Shown here piece after piece: positions 21,879-33,035 of a DNA stretch of 64,000 nt. The stretch is from Liolophura sinensis (Eukaryota > Mollusca > Polyplacophora > Chitonida > Chitonidae). The notes below the pieces were generated by a model. It was not told where the DNA came from, made no database searches, and saw only the letters and a program-made list of their open reading frames with translations. The DNA lies in contig NC_088298.1 in NCBI RefSeq assembly GCF_032854445.1, positions 17,689,976 to 17,753,975 on the forward strand. Reading direction: 5' to 3'. Numbering within the stretch: the stretch's first letter is position 1; the number at the start of each line of letters is the position of its first letter. The translations under genes were made by a program, and so were the position numbers.

Positions 21879-22098
21879 ACAGATATAGGTACAGAGTTTG
21901 ACAAGTAGATATGTAATTTACTATTTAGTAATGGTAATGGGATGTATTTTCATATTCACAAAGCTTTCAAACAGAGCTAATATGCCGTAGTATTTTTACA
22001 CGGGCATTTCCTCATTCTGGGGAATCACTTCGGTACTGTCGTCTGCTTTTGTGATGCTGAGAACTTTTTTGATTTAATTTCAAAGGAATCTGTCGACT

Positions 22099-23170
22099 TC
22101 AGTTTTTGCCTACGTCATACACTTTTCTTTCGAGTAAAGTTTGGAAATGGGTTGAATTTCTTGCCTTCCCATACATGGGAAGATCATCATCAGGACTCAG
22201 CTGGCCCAGCATGGTCACACATGGAGAAGACGCACCAAGCCTGTCTACAAGAGATTTCTTTAAATTTTTACCAAGTGGCATGCTCTCTGCCAGTACTGGG
22301 TTGGTCATCTGTGAAGTTTTTCATATCTCTTACTAGGTTAAACTGACTTAACTTCTGTTTACTATATTTAAAAGTGGTTCGTTACTCTGTAGAACACAGC
22401 TTAAACAAGCAGATATTGTCACCAATGGCTTGGAAATGGGTGTCAGTCTTCTGGGTTGCGCCAATGTATGTAGGTATGTAGTTTTATCAAATGTCTTTAT
22501 GGCTCGTTCGCTTTGGGCTAACCACCTTGTGCCCTTTGCGCTGGGATGTACGAACATGTCTTTTCCTAACAACCTGTCTCTTTTAATTGTGATAAAATGA
22601 ATTCAAACCATCTAACAATACATGTACCTCGGTTCTCAGTCTACTACATTTCACAGTATTTTTGAAACCAAATTCCAAACGCTGATTTACACAATGGAAG
22701 GGTAAAATAACAGATATTTCTTCTTTGCTGCAGGCCCATCTGTAGCCAGTTCAACACAGTTGTTTTTCACATTAATCTGAAGGTTGTCGAAAACCTGGAA
22801 GAAGGCATATTTAGGTCCTGATGTGACACGACCAGCCATACTGTGTATTTTGATTAAATGTACCCATGGCATAAACTTCTCATCCGCATAGGAGACAAAA
22901 AAAGGATTCTTTCTCCTGATTGGCTGAATGTATGGCACCATCGAGTACTACACCTATGAGCTCGAAGTAGATTTGCTCATTTTCTGCTTCGGCAATATAG
23001 CCAAACCTGAGCCAGCTTATCACCATTGTAATTTTGTCAAACTTGAGAATTTTTCTTTCACAATATTCTTTCCATTTAACTTGACAAAGTCCTTGAATGG
23101 CTTCTTATGTACAGGAAGAAAAAAGCTATCCCGAATGGATTTGTCTGTTCTCCATGCCCGTTTTTTTTTC
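22099..23170 (-). pseudogene. Unrecognised decayed coding stretch
   Basis: Several adjoining minus-strand frames look protein-like although none is long. At about 23165-23040 one reads IRDSFFLPVHKKPFKDFVKL. Another, at about 23025-22885, includes WLRFGYIAEAENEQIYFELI. A third (22941-22687) reads VSYADEKFMPWVHLIKIHSM and GPKYAFFQVFDNLQINVKNN. Frame changes and stops separate them. I cannot assign a family. It could be a dead transposon or phage-like gene, or chance. Confidence 0.3.
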
Positions 23171-23387
23171 TGAATTCTCTGCAGTAATTAGAGATCATAA
23201 TGCACTGGGTAACAACTGGTAAAACACCCCCCCCCCCCCAAAAAAAAAGAGATAAATTTTGAGCAGAGTTTGGTTAATCATGTTATAAATCTGTTAGAAA
23301 AATTTTATTACAACGCATACTGTATCGCGTCATTCCATAGATGGCCTGTGGCTTATGTTTAAAGTACTGTCTGTTTGTAGGTTAGTT

Positions 23388-23924
23388 TCACTTGGGCACA
23401 TCATAAAGGACCACATGAGCCTTCACATACTCTTCACGTGATATCAACCCATCTCTGTCCTCATCCATTCTTTTGAAAACAGCGTTGATAAAATCTTCGT
23501 CATGGACTCCGTACGATTTGTAATAAATACGTAGCTCTTCTGCTGTGATAGATCCATCTTTGTTCCGGTCTACAAGGTCAAAGATCGGTCCAAAATCTGC
23601 TCGAGTTTTGTTTTGTGCTTCTGTGAGGTCTTTAGTAGTGCAGAAGGCTATGGCGCGTTGAACAACCTCTGGAATGGGAACTTTGGTAACACTTTTCTTC
23701 CCACCACGATAAAATTCCCACCAGAATGTTGCGATTCTTTCCATGTCCTCAACATCCTTAGGAGTGGCATTGCAAAGCTCAGTCATGTTCTTCAACGCCA
23801 ATTCGTGATCTTCTTTAGTAATAAATCCATCATCATTAACGTCGAGAAACCTGGAGTAAGATCTGATTTTGTTGATACGATAGTCGCTCATGCCAGTAGA
23901 CGCCTGCGTAGACATTTGTGCCAT
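23388..23924 (-). CDS. EF-hand calcium-binding protein, SCP-like, alpha copy of unit 1 (C-terminal deletion)
   Basis: 178 codons, open from ATG at 23924, which directly follows acceptor TTTCTTTCAAGTAG. Begins MAQMSTQASTGMSDYRINKI. Loop 1 is DVNDDGFITKED, the second hand is degenerate (EFYRGGKKSVTKVPIPEVVQ), loop 3 DRNKDGSITAEE and loop 4 DEDRDGLISREE, so three hands should bind calcium. After EYVKAHV the sequence jumps to VLYDVPK: 13 codons that paralogues use for the FWYSDDPENG segment are missing in frame. That tail packs against the domain core in SCPs, so the protein may fold less well. It is otherwise nearly identical to the copy at 33309-33884. Confidence 0.75.
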   Translation of the reverse strand: MAQMSTQASTGMSDYRINKIRSYSRFLDVNDDGFITKEDHELALKNMTELCNATPKDVEDMERIATFWWEFYRGGKKSVTKVPIPEVVQRAIAFCTTKDLTEAQNKTRADFGPIFDLVDRNKDGSITAEELRIYYKSYGVHDEDFINAVFKRMDEDRDGLISREEYVKAHVVLYDVPK

Positions 23925-24149
23925 CTACTTGAAAGAAATACACCCACGGGTTAAGAGCACAGAAGCTCAAATGAAAGTGTGATAGGTGAAAGTGTCATGA
24001 CATTCAGTTTGAAACACGTGATTCTACACATCTGCTACAGTTTATAAACGTGTCATGGTGTTTTTTGATAAGCAATCCAAAAGATGTGTTTATTGTAGTA
24101 ATATGGTGGATATTTTTAACAAAAAACAAACAACCCACTAAAAATGGCT

Positions 24150-24335
24150 TTAATGGTCTATTTACTTGATGTTTTACGCCATACTCGATAATATATCGCT
24201 TACACGATGCAGCCAGCATTATAGGGGGAGGAAACCGGGATGCTGGCAGGCGTTCCCGCGTATGACCAGAAAAAAAATTCAGCATGAGCTCAGAGCGATC
24301 GCATTGGTTAGATGGCCGTAAGTCCCGCTAACCAC
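24150..24335 (-). mobile_element. SINE-1 copy (diverged), unit 1
   Basis: The plus strand reads TTTACTTGATGTTTTACGCC, ATGCAGCCAGCATTATAGGG and, at the head, GCATTGGTTAGATGGCCGTA. The same insertion is at 34115-34310, so it predates the duplication of units 1 and 2. Confidence 0.75.
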
Positions 24336-24599
24336 TAAATATGGCTTTGTTATTAAGTGTGAAAGGTAAATAAACATGTACAAGTGTCTGATTAACAAAA
24401 AGTCATGTTCACTGCATTATGTTTGTTTATTTAAAATATCTAGCACATCACTATATCACTACTTCACGTTAACAATACATCTTTCTAATTGCTAAACATC
24501 CTTTTTATGAAAAACAACAGATATGTGCACGCCAAATGCAGGACGCTTCGGTATAATTTACAATGTTAACGTTGCAGCTATACCGCTTGTGGTAAAATC

Positions 24600-24715
24600 G
24601 AAACTGTCCCTCTTCTCGAGGCCAGCATGATATATGTCAGCGGGCGGAGCCTGGAGGAATTAAGCCGACGACCATCTGTAGTTTGGTGCCAGACCTGCCA
24701 ACGTTAATTTATTCC
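24600..24715 (-). mobile_element. SINE-1 fragment
   Basis: The plus strand reads CGAGGCCAGCATGATATATG, GCGGGCGGAGCCTGGAGGAA and GACGACCATCTGTAGTTTGG. Body only. Confidence 0.6.
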
Positions 24716-24889
24716 GCAATACGCTCACATTTACACTAAAAATTAGTGTTCCGTTTATAAACACATTTCTGTTATAGTTTATGAACGCGTCACGCTGTTT
24801 CTTAAGGTTTATATTTAGCAATCAAAATGATGTGTTTATTTTAGTAATTTGGTGGATATTTTCAGTAAAACCAAATAATCCAGTAAAAA

Positions 24890-25105
24890 TGGCTTTATTT
24901 ATTGATTTATTGATTTACGCCATACTCGAGAATACACCATTTGTGCAATGCGACCAACATTGTGGGGGGGGAGGGGGGGGGGACCGAACCGGTCAAGGCT
25001 TGGGTTGTTAGCAAATCTTCCTACGTACGACTGGAGAAAAAGGCAGCGTAATCTCACACCGGTCGCACTGGTAAGATTGCCCTAGGTCACGCTAACCACT
25101 AAATA
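24890..25105 (-). mobile_element. SINE-1 copy (diverged) with G-run
   Basis: The plus strand reads TTGATTTACGCCATACTCGA, GCAATGCGACCAACATTGTG, a run of G (24962-24980) and a head TCGCACTGGTAAGATTGCCC. The open frame ending in GGGGG is an artefact of this repeat. Confidence 0.7.
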
Positions 25106-25167
25106 TGTTTTTGTGTCATTAATTGTAAACGACCAATAAACATGTACAAGTGTTTACTATAGGGACA

Positions 25168-25375
25168 TATGTCACATATTTACTATAGTAACCACTGACA
25201 TATGTCACATATTTACTATAGTAACCGCTGACATATATCACATATTTACTATAGTAACCGCTGACATATGTCACATATTTACTATAGTAACCGCTGACAT
25301 ATGTCACATATTTACTACAGTAACCGCTGACATATGTCACATATTTACTATAGTAACCGCTGACATATGTCACTA
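25168..25375 (+). repeat. 33-bp minisatellite, about 6 to 7 copies
   Basis: The unit starts ACATATGTCACATATTTACT and ends ATAGTAACCGCTG, 33 bases, with palindrome GACATATGTC. Because 33 is divisible by 3 the minus strand reads a spurious YVSGYYSKYVT repeat. At the matching places 32380-32445 and 34625-34690 only one to two units are present. Confidence 0.9.
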
Positions 25376-25864
25376 TAATAAAGACTAAAGGTTTTATCGG
25401 CGTTTCACACAAAATAACACTTAGTCATATTTACTGCACTACAAGTGTTTACTGAAAACATCTTGCACATAGCTATGTAGCTGTTTCACATGTTTATAAT
25501 AGTAAATATATGCCTTTAATCGCTAAGCATAATCCTTATGATAAAAACAGGACTAGGTTATAATCTGTAACAGAATGTGTTAATGAACGAAACACTTTTA
25601 TTCAGTGTGTTCATTTAAAGAATTTGGTGTTCCTCAGATTTCATGTTGGCTCTGTTGCCTATAATATAACAGAATCTAGGCGTCAAGAACAGCCCCAAGT
25701 CAGTAACGACCCAGTACTTTACACTCAAGCTACTGAAACACTCTCAACTAGTGTTAAAAAAGAAAACTCAATACATAAAATGTGATAGAATTTTGACCAT
25801 ATACTTTTTTCGGGAGGGGGAAATTTTGAATAAACTGTATGAATTCCCACATGTTGGTGCTGTT

Positions 25865-26100
25865 TAAATGCTGGATCAGTGAAGTCCAATCAATTGTAAT
25901 TAACTGCAATTCACTGCATTTTTGCTTAATTCAATTGAAGCTGTGTTGTTAGCCATTGTTAAAGTATTTACTATTTAAGGCTTTATGTAAAATTAGAATA
26001 TAATCATGAGAAAAACTAATTTCACCTGTCACGCGTGACCATTTGTCAAGTGTGTCACTGTCGTTGCTGCTCTGGTTATACTCTATTATATGTGTTTGCT
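25865..26100 (+). repeat. Dispersed repeat R1, unit 1
   Basis: Carries AGTGAAGTCCAATCAATTGT, GAAAAACTAATTTCACCTGT and CATTTGTCAAGTGTGTCACT. Orthologous copies lie at about 35110-35345 and 32870-33145. Confidence 0.6.
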
Positions 26101-26759
26101 GTAACCTCTAAGGGAGCGATAGTTACGCCGCCTGTACTGGCGCATTCTTAAATACCACAAGAACTATCTATCCTCACATCGACATCAAGTGAAAATTAAT
26201 CTATAAAACATTTCGAATGACCTCATTAATATTAAACCCAAATTGGGCTAGGAATGTGAATAAGTATGTAAGTCTTAATGTTGTTTACTGCACAAAGTCT
26301 TACCTTGCTGATGTTTTCCTTTCACTCCAAACTGGATTCCCGGCTTACTCAAGCAACTGGAATAGACTCTTCTGCAGACTGGCACATACTGTCTGAGCGA
26401 CTTCACAGTTAACCGTGAAATTCAGGCTGATAAATCTTTTTATTTTTAATTCATGCAGGATCTTACTTAACATTTAGATGCAAGTGTTATGACTCAGACC
26501 TAAATCATGTTAACTGAAGCATAACCTGCTTCAAACATACCTATCATGTCAATTTTTGTTCAATCATAATGTAAGCCTGTTGAGAAATTCCTCACATATT
26601 TTCTGGATTAATTACACGGATAAATAGTAGTCGTTGTGATGTTTGCAAACACTGCTGTGTCTTGTTTGTTGGATAGTACATTTTGAACACCTCCAAATAA
26701 CAACTGAAATGTCTCATCTAAAGCCAATTTTGAGACATAAAAAACCATCTCAACCTTTC

Positions 26760-27060
26760 AGATGAGTTTCCCTGCCAGGACTGTCTCGCTTGTTTTTCAC
26801 CAGCTATAACGAGGCCAATAGGGTGAAGATGTGTAATCGTCGGCCAATAGCTGGAGCAGTGACTGATGTGGTTTCTTGCCTGCCGTGGTTACCAGGGTGT
26901 TCACTGCATACTAGGACTGGCTGTTTCGTTACCTCATCTTCATTAACCAGTCCGGATGCCTCGCGATACGGTTTTGCAATGTACCCGTATTTTTTAACAG
27001 GGGCGGACATCGCTGGCCTTCTGAGTTTTCAAACGTGATTGTTGGGAAACCGACACCATA
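26760..27060 (-). repeat. Conserved block present in all three units (copy 1)
   Basis: The minus strand keeps an open frame starting MSAPVKKYGYIAKPYREASG at 27010. The block recurs at 35910-36190, where the same frame is open but ATG has become ACG, and, more diverged, at 45890-46290, where the frame begins MSTPVETHGYTPKWYRNASG and then stops. A GAG/GTAACG donor-like site lies within. It may be an unrecognised exon or simply a conserved duplicate; the plus-strand frames are no better. Confidence 0.35.
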
Positions 27061-29532
27061 TGGTAGAGTTCAACTTATTTTTTGTAAGTCACAACTTTTT
27101 AAGTACTTACATGAACAGTTAGAATAAATCCTTCAGATAGAAGCCGATTTCAGTTTAACAATACTGATCAGAAATTAGGATGACAGATGTTTGGATACGC
27201 TCTAATAACGGCTGTTTAACTTCTAGATGGAGACCCCGCCGTACGTTAATGGGCAATGAGCAGATTGCGGTGAACAGCTAAGGACACTCCGTATCCTTTA
27301 AGGCAGTTGCCATTTGGCTCGTCCTTTACAACGGGTTACAGGAACACTTGAATTCGTCAATGAAAGTCGAACTTCTTGAGTGCATAATTCATTTATTTCA
27401 GATTGTGTTAGATACTATAAACGACCCAATTCCAAAATAATATTGCGAATAGATCTCATGCAAAAATAAGAGAATATCAATGTTAAAAAACTCCGCCTAA
27501 GGGGGAGGGGGGGGGGGCGTTCCCAAACTTGTACTCATCCGTTCAATTACATAGCGGCTATCTTGAAAATACGGCGGTACCAAATAGCTTGGATGCTTTA
27601 TCCTTAGAAATGCTACTCAGATGTGTTTAGCGAAGAGTTGGGGAAGATGTTCTCATGGGAAGTCTTTACATCTGTAATAAAATAATATGTTGTTAAAGTA
27701 TAAACGAATACTCTTGCATGTTTGTATTTATTTTGTATGTGATAGTTGTAAAACGCCATACTTCGGATAGTATACCTGTAACTTGCAATAAATATCTATT
27801 CTTTTTGTCAACATAAATGTTATAAAACCAAATTGACAGTCCTTATTTTAATTTGTTGTATTAAAACACCAAAAAGTGAGATTTTGTTTCACATCAATGG
27901 GCTGTATACTTATGAAGAGCGTGACATAGATATAAGCAGTTTCCCAGTGTGTTTACATGGATGATAAACCCATCAGTCTCCACTACATTGAGAAGAGAAG
28001 AGTCGGACGAAGGTATATCTAGGTTTACAGGGATGTCATACACGCATATCTTTTCTGAAGCTGAAAATGAATTCACTTTCAGTTTATTGAGCTCAAATTA
28101 AGACGACCAGGGCAGTCCCCTGCCCATGTCCATTTACCGCTTTATGTATGAGGACACAGCAATTGGGCAGTTCAAAAAGGGCCGAAAACCTATCCAAAGT
28201 GTATCTTTTGTCCACATTATGCCTACGATTTGAGGTGTACATTTATTTGCTTAACTGGACTTGGGAGATTTGTGTGTCAAAGATATTCTGTAAAATGTTT
28301 TCACTTAAATTTTATAATTAGTATAGCTGTTTTGTATGTATGCTGTATGTAAATATGGACGAAGCAACCTGAAAATCTACCTCATAAATGTGTCTCATTT
28401 CCCTTAACTCCGAGCATTATAGTCATTGTATTGAACCGGTATATATAAACACTTTCAATCAAAGATTCTCCAATCAGTTAAATTTTGAAGACCTTCAGTT
28501 GGAAAATCCAAAAGAGGCTTCCAATAATCATTGTTTTTGTTGAGTTTCGCAAATTAGTTTTGGGAATCCTGCAGTTTTTGAGACCATTCGACTTTTGGAA
28601 AATGATTTTTGCACAACTGAACTGAGGCTATGATTCTGGACTAATGACTGATCGCTAGATTATTGGAGGGGACTTCAGGTTACAAACTAAAACACAACAG
28701 AATTTACAGAACTGAACATCTACACATAACTGAAACTAAAACTGTTGAGACCTTTTAATTTATCATCTAAACCAAGGATCAATAGTAAAGTGGGGGTTAT
28801 TTCATATTCGAATTAATTCATCATTGAAGTTTCCTGGTGATTTTCTGCATGGACCTTATTTGTTATTACTTCGATCACCCAGGGGATATAACCCACCTGT
28901 AGCGGTGTCTCCAGTTAAGTTACCGGACGATTTTGAGTAATCGAAGAGTGTAGACGCATAGATTCATAACCTTTACACGCCAGGGTACTCGTGGTGGTTT
29001 TTTACCCCAAGGCTAGGCCTCTACACATACATGTATATACCTTGTACTTTGTTGACAACTGGTATTCGAATGTTTGTTTCGACGCACTGAATCGTACCCC
29101 TCGGATTAAACAAATCGTCACGATCGTAAGGTTAGGATTCAAAGATTCATTTTAGTTTCTCTGACACATGGTTTGCTCGTCTACAGAGATCCATTAGACA
29201 AAGAGTCCCATTAAACTTTCTTTAGAGACGGGTGCTCTATCGTAGCATTTAATTGTTCCTGTTTCCCACATGTAGGAGTAAAAGGAAAAATCTGTCACAA
29301 AATACTTGTACTCACTTGGGAAATATACAACGTTAAGACATCCCAAAATTAGAGGGGAACCTAGTTTGTAACACATTCCAGACTGTCAGAATCTGAGCGT
29401 CATTCACTGTATCACAGGTCAATGAGAAGATTATGATTTCAATGATCCACCCAAAATAAAAGTACCATCTGTCACTACATATCTGAGGGAAAGAGATACG
29501 TGGTTGTACTTGATAGTAACTCACATAGTTTT
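27061..29532. other. Gene-free stretch within unit 1
   Basis: Contains a G-run at about 27505, a SINE-1 scrap at about 27740-27780, and a block at 27894-28110 repeated at 36557-36800 whose minus strand reads GIPVNLD or DIPVNLD and NTLGNCLYLCHALHKYT in both copies. No family recognised. Confidence 0.4.
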
Positions 29533-30330
29533 TCACCTGGACACGTCATACAGAGAGCGACAGTCATTCCCAGAATCAGCGCTGTTCCAGAAGGTCAGAT
29601 GTGCCTTCACAAACTCCTCGCGTGAAAGCACGCCATTTCCATCCACAGCTATTCTCTTGAATGGGTCTTTCACAAAATCTTCATCTACTACTCGGTACGA
29701 ATTGTAATAAATTCTGTTTTCTTCTGTAGAAATGACGCCATCTTTGTTCAGGTCGATAAGGTCAAACATTCTCGCATTTTCCCTGTGCAGTAAGTTATGG
29801 CTCAAGTAATGGCAAATGAAATTGGAACTTTAGTAATATTTTCTTTTCCATCACCGGGAAGCTGGTTAGCGCGCCAACTCAGCGTAAAAATCCCGGAGCC
29901 TCTCACCACTGCGGTCGCTGTGAGTTCAAGTCCAGCTCATGATGGCTTCCTCTCCGGCAGTAAGTAGGAAGGTCTTGCGCAACTTGCGGATGGTCGTGGA
30001 TTTCCCTCGGGGTCTGCCCGCTTTCCTCACACCATTATGCTGGCCGCCGTCGTATAAATGAAATATTCTTGAGTACGGCGTAAAACACTAATCAAATCAA
30101 TAAATAAATTTTCCATCACAATACACTTCCCACAAATGCAGCAGAAATGTTCGCAAACTTTCAGCTTCTCTACCACTCGCCTTGGGCTGCCATGCCATAT
30201 TCTTCACCGCCAGTTCATGATCTTGCTTAGTAATAAATCCATCATTGTACGCGTTGAGGAACATAAAATGCGATTTGATTTTTTGATAATTACTGATTGC
30301 TGAGGTTGTCTTCACATACGTTTAAGGCAT
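29533..30330 (-). pseudogene. EF-hand calcium-binding protein, SCP-like, beta copy of unit 1 (SINE-interrupted)
   Basis: ATG at 30330 follows an AG, but codon 3 is TAA where the unit 3 beta copy has CAA. The first half keeps KTTSAISNYQKIKSHFMFL and loop 1 NAYNDGFITKQD. A SINE-1 then splits the gene at 29855-30108. The second half has loop 3 DLNKDGVISTEE and loop 4 AVDGNGVLSREE (position 1 Asp lost), ending in LYDVSR. About 45 bases are also missing between the SINE and loop 3 relative to the unit 2 beta copy. Nonsense codon, insertion and deletion together show a dead gene. Confidence 0.9.
29855..30108 (+). mobile_element. SINE-1, near full length, inserted in an EF-hand gene
   Basis: Head GCTGGTTAGCGCGCCAACTC, B box GAGTTCAAGTCC, body CACCATTATGCTGGCCGCC and tail AATCAAATCAATAAATAAA. 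It is flanked by an exact 11-base duplication TTTTCCATCAC (29844-29854 and 30109-30119). The unit 2 paralogue has the same 11 bases once, at 38018-38028. Confidence 0.95.
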
Positions 30331-30852
30331 CTTGTTAAAAGAAAAACAACAGTAGGTAGAGATCATAGAAATGGTAATTAAATGTTGACTGTGTTGACTA
30401 TAATAAATCAGAGCGGTAAATCAGACACGGCAAAGTACTAAATCCATGCGTCGAAACAGACTTTCGTATATCAGCCATCAACCAATAAGGACGTTTTGGG
30501 TCAATAATCACAAGGCCAATTCCCACAAACCGCGCATAACACAAAGAACTAAGAAGGTATATAAAGTACGAAAATTGGACAGAATAATGCAAAGAGAAGA
30601 AGCCAACAGTTTTCAATGACGTTTGAAAGACGCGGGGCGACTGAGTGAAATCGGTATTCAAATCATGTACCATGGGAGAATATCAGTTGTCGATAACAAT
30701 ATATGTATCTCAGTTGCCCTTTGATTGCAACTGTTCATATATCCAAAGTGGCGATCTAAATCAACACACTTAAGCCACTGAAACATTGTATTACATTTCG
30801 TCTAGTGTTAAGCATAAAAATCATTGCACAAAATGAATCCTGAAAATCTTGA
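30331..30852. other. Upstream region of the beta gene, unit 1
   Basis: Non-coding sequence shared with about 38270-38700 and 44040-44480 (for example AAATCCATGCGTC, TTTGATTGCAACTGTT) and found inverted at 43600-43890 and 46440-46700. It probably includes the ancestral promoter/5' exon region of the EF-hand genes. A TATAAA-like motif lies near 30560 (minus strand). Confidence 0.4.
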
Positions 30853-31028
30853 TTTATTTATTTATTTATTTGATTGGTGATTTACGCCGTACCCAAGAAT
30901 ATTTCACTTATACGACGGCGGCCAGCATTATGGTGAAAGGAAAGCGGGCAGAGCCCGAAGAAAATCCACGACCAACCGCAAGTTGGTGCCAGACCTTCCC
31001 ATGTACGGCAGGAGAAAAAGCCAGCATG
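30853..31028 (-). mobile_element. SINE-1 with 12-base target-site duplication
   Basis: The plus strand reads TTTATTTGATTGGTGATTTA, ACGACGGCGGCCAGCATTAT and GACCAACCGCAAGTTGGTGC. It is flanked by TGAAAATCTTGA at 30841-30852 and 31029-31040. Units 2 and 3 lack it. Confidence 0.9.
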
Positions 31029-32139
31029 TGAAAATCTTGACTCGTACACTTCAAAAAAGAAAGCCATAAGCAAAGTATACGGATTGCAAATTGATACGGA
31101 CCTAATAGTTAAATTATCTTATTTACAGGTTCATAACACACTTTCCGTGTTGAGAAGGTTGATATGCGTCAATAGTAAAGAAAAACTTAAAATTACTGAA
31201 TAAAAACGTCATTTGGTTTCTCTTAAAGCGTTTAACTTCAATATCTGCTGTATCCGCCGTGTGTCTGGATGACAGCTTGAACCCTCCTCTTCATACCACC
31301 TGTCAGCCACCTGATACTCTGAAGGAGAAGTCATTGCTATTCCTCGTGCAGGGCAGCTCCCAACTGAGCCAGATCAAATTTGCAGCTGGATCCCTTGCCT
31401 GCACACAACAGCCGTCTGACCCAAATGAAAGCTGCCTAACACGAGGAATAGCAGCAATACGTGGTATGATTAGAAGGGTTGTCACTGTCGTCGCTGCTCT
31501 GGTTATACTCTTCGATGCCTGTTTCCAGCAACCACCAAGCAGAAAATATTTACACCTCTTTTACTGGCCTTCTCGTGCAAAATTTTAAATATCACACAAT
31601 CTATCTATCCTCATGCCGGGATAAAGTGAAAAATAACCTTTGCAACATTTCAAATGACCTCGTTATTGTTTAAACCATTTTGAAGTAGGGGTGTGAATAA
31701 GTATTTAAATCATAATGTTGTTTTTTGCCCAAAGTCTACCCTTGTTGATGATTTTTTCACTCCAAACTGACTGCTGACTCAGATTACTGGAATAGACTGT
31801 TCTGTAGACCAACGCCAACTGAGAGAGCGAATTCTCAGTTTCTTTCAACCGTGAAATCTATGCCTTCAAATTTTAATTCAAGGGGGACCTTATTTTGGAA
31901 GGCACTGAAGTGAAAATGTAATGACTCAGATATAAATGGTGTTAAGTGAAGCATAACCTTTTCGAAAATATATACCTATCACATGAATTTTAACTCAGTC
32001 ATTTTGTAAATCTGCTGAGAAATTCCCCCCAAAATTTCTGAATTACTTTCACGGACTGATATTAGTCGAAGTGACGGTTGCTTTGTACTCATTGTAAAAC
32101 ATACGAAACGGAGAAAGGGGTTTGATGGAATAACCGCTT

Positions 32140-32285
32140 ATTTGTTCTACACCACACCTAAGAATAAAGCATTTCGGAGGGAGGAAAGCGGACAGCGCTT
32201 GCGTTGTTGGCCACCTACCACTGGAGAAGAAGCCAGCATGGTCGCACTGTTAGATGGCCTTAGGTCCCGCTAAGTACAAATGTGG
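32140..32285 (-). mobile_element. SINE-1 copy (diverged)
   Basis: The plus strand reads TTCTACACCACACCTAAGAA, GGAGGAAAGCGGACAGCGC and GCACTGTTAGATGGCCTTAG. Much of the middle is shortened. Confidence 0.6.
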
Positions 32286-32977
32286 CTTTATTATTAAGTG
32301 TAAAAGGCCAATAAACATGTGCAGGTGTCTGATAAAGTGTCTAATTAACAAAAATCATGTTTACTGCAATATGTTTGCAAGTGTTTACTGTAGTGACATA
32401 TATCACGTATTTGCTATAGTAACCACTGACATATGTCACTATAATAAAGACTAACAGTCTTATCGGCGTTTTACACTTAATAACACCAAGTCATATTTGC
32501 TGCACCACAAGTGTTTACTGGAAAGATCTTGCACATAGCCTGTTTCACATGTTTATAATAGTAAATATATGTCTTACATAATCTTTATGAAAAAACAGGC
32601 CAAGGTTAAAAATTGTAACAGCAATATGTTTATGGACGAAACACTTTTTTTAGTGTGTTCATTCGAATTTGGTGTTGACTCTGTTGGCTATAATAAAACT
32701 GAATCTAGGCGTCAAAAACAGCCCCATGCTGCAACGACCCAATACTTTAGACCCAAACTGTTGAAACACTCTGAACATAGATTGTCATAGACTTTTGACC
32801 ATATTGACCACTTTTGAATTTCAATAAACTGTACGAATTGCCACATGTTGGTGTCTTTTAAATAAGAAAATTACTTCATTCTGGTTCAGTGACGTCTAAT
32901 CAATTGTAATTAACTGCAGTTAACTGCAGTTTTTTTTACTTAATTCGATTGAAGCTCTGTTGTTTGGCATCGCAAAA

Positions 32978-33035
32978 GTGCAAGTGAGTGCTTGGGGTTT
33001 AACGTCGTACTCAACAATTTTTCAGTCATATCGTT
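32978..33035 (-). mobile_element. SINE-2 3' tail fragment
   Basis: The plus strand reads GTGAGTGCTTGGGGTTTAAC then GTCGTACTCAAC, the reverse complement of the SINE-2 end (GTTAATCCCCAAGCACTCAC in the copy at 12403-12750). Inserted inside an R1. Confidence 0.7.

Noticed and set aside
25119-25412. Repetitive protein YVSGYYSKYVT on the minus strand
   Set aside because: Produced by a 33-bp minisatellite whose length is a multiple of 3; the paralogous loci have no such frame.
31259-31588. 109-codon open frame on the plus strand
   Set aside because: Lies in a duplicated block; the copy at about 41990-42200 does not keep the frame.
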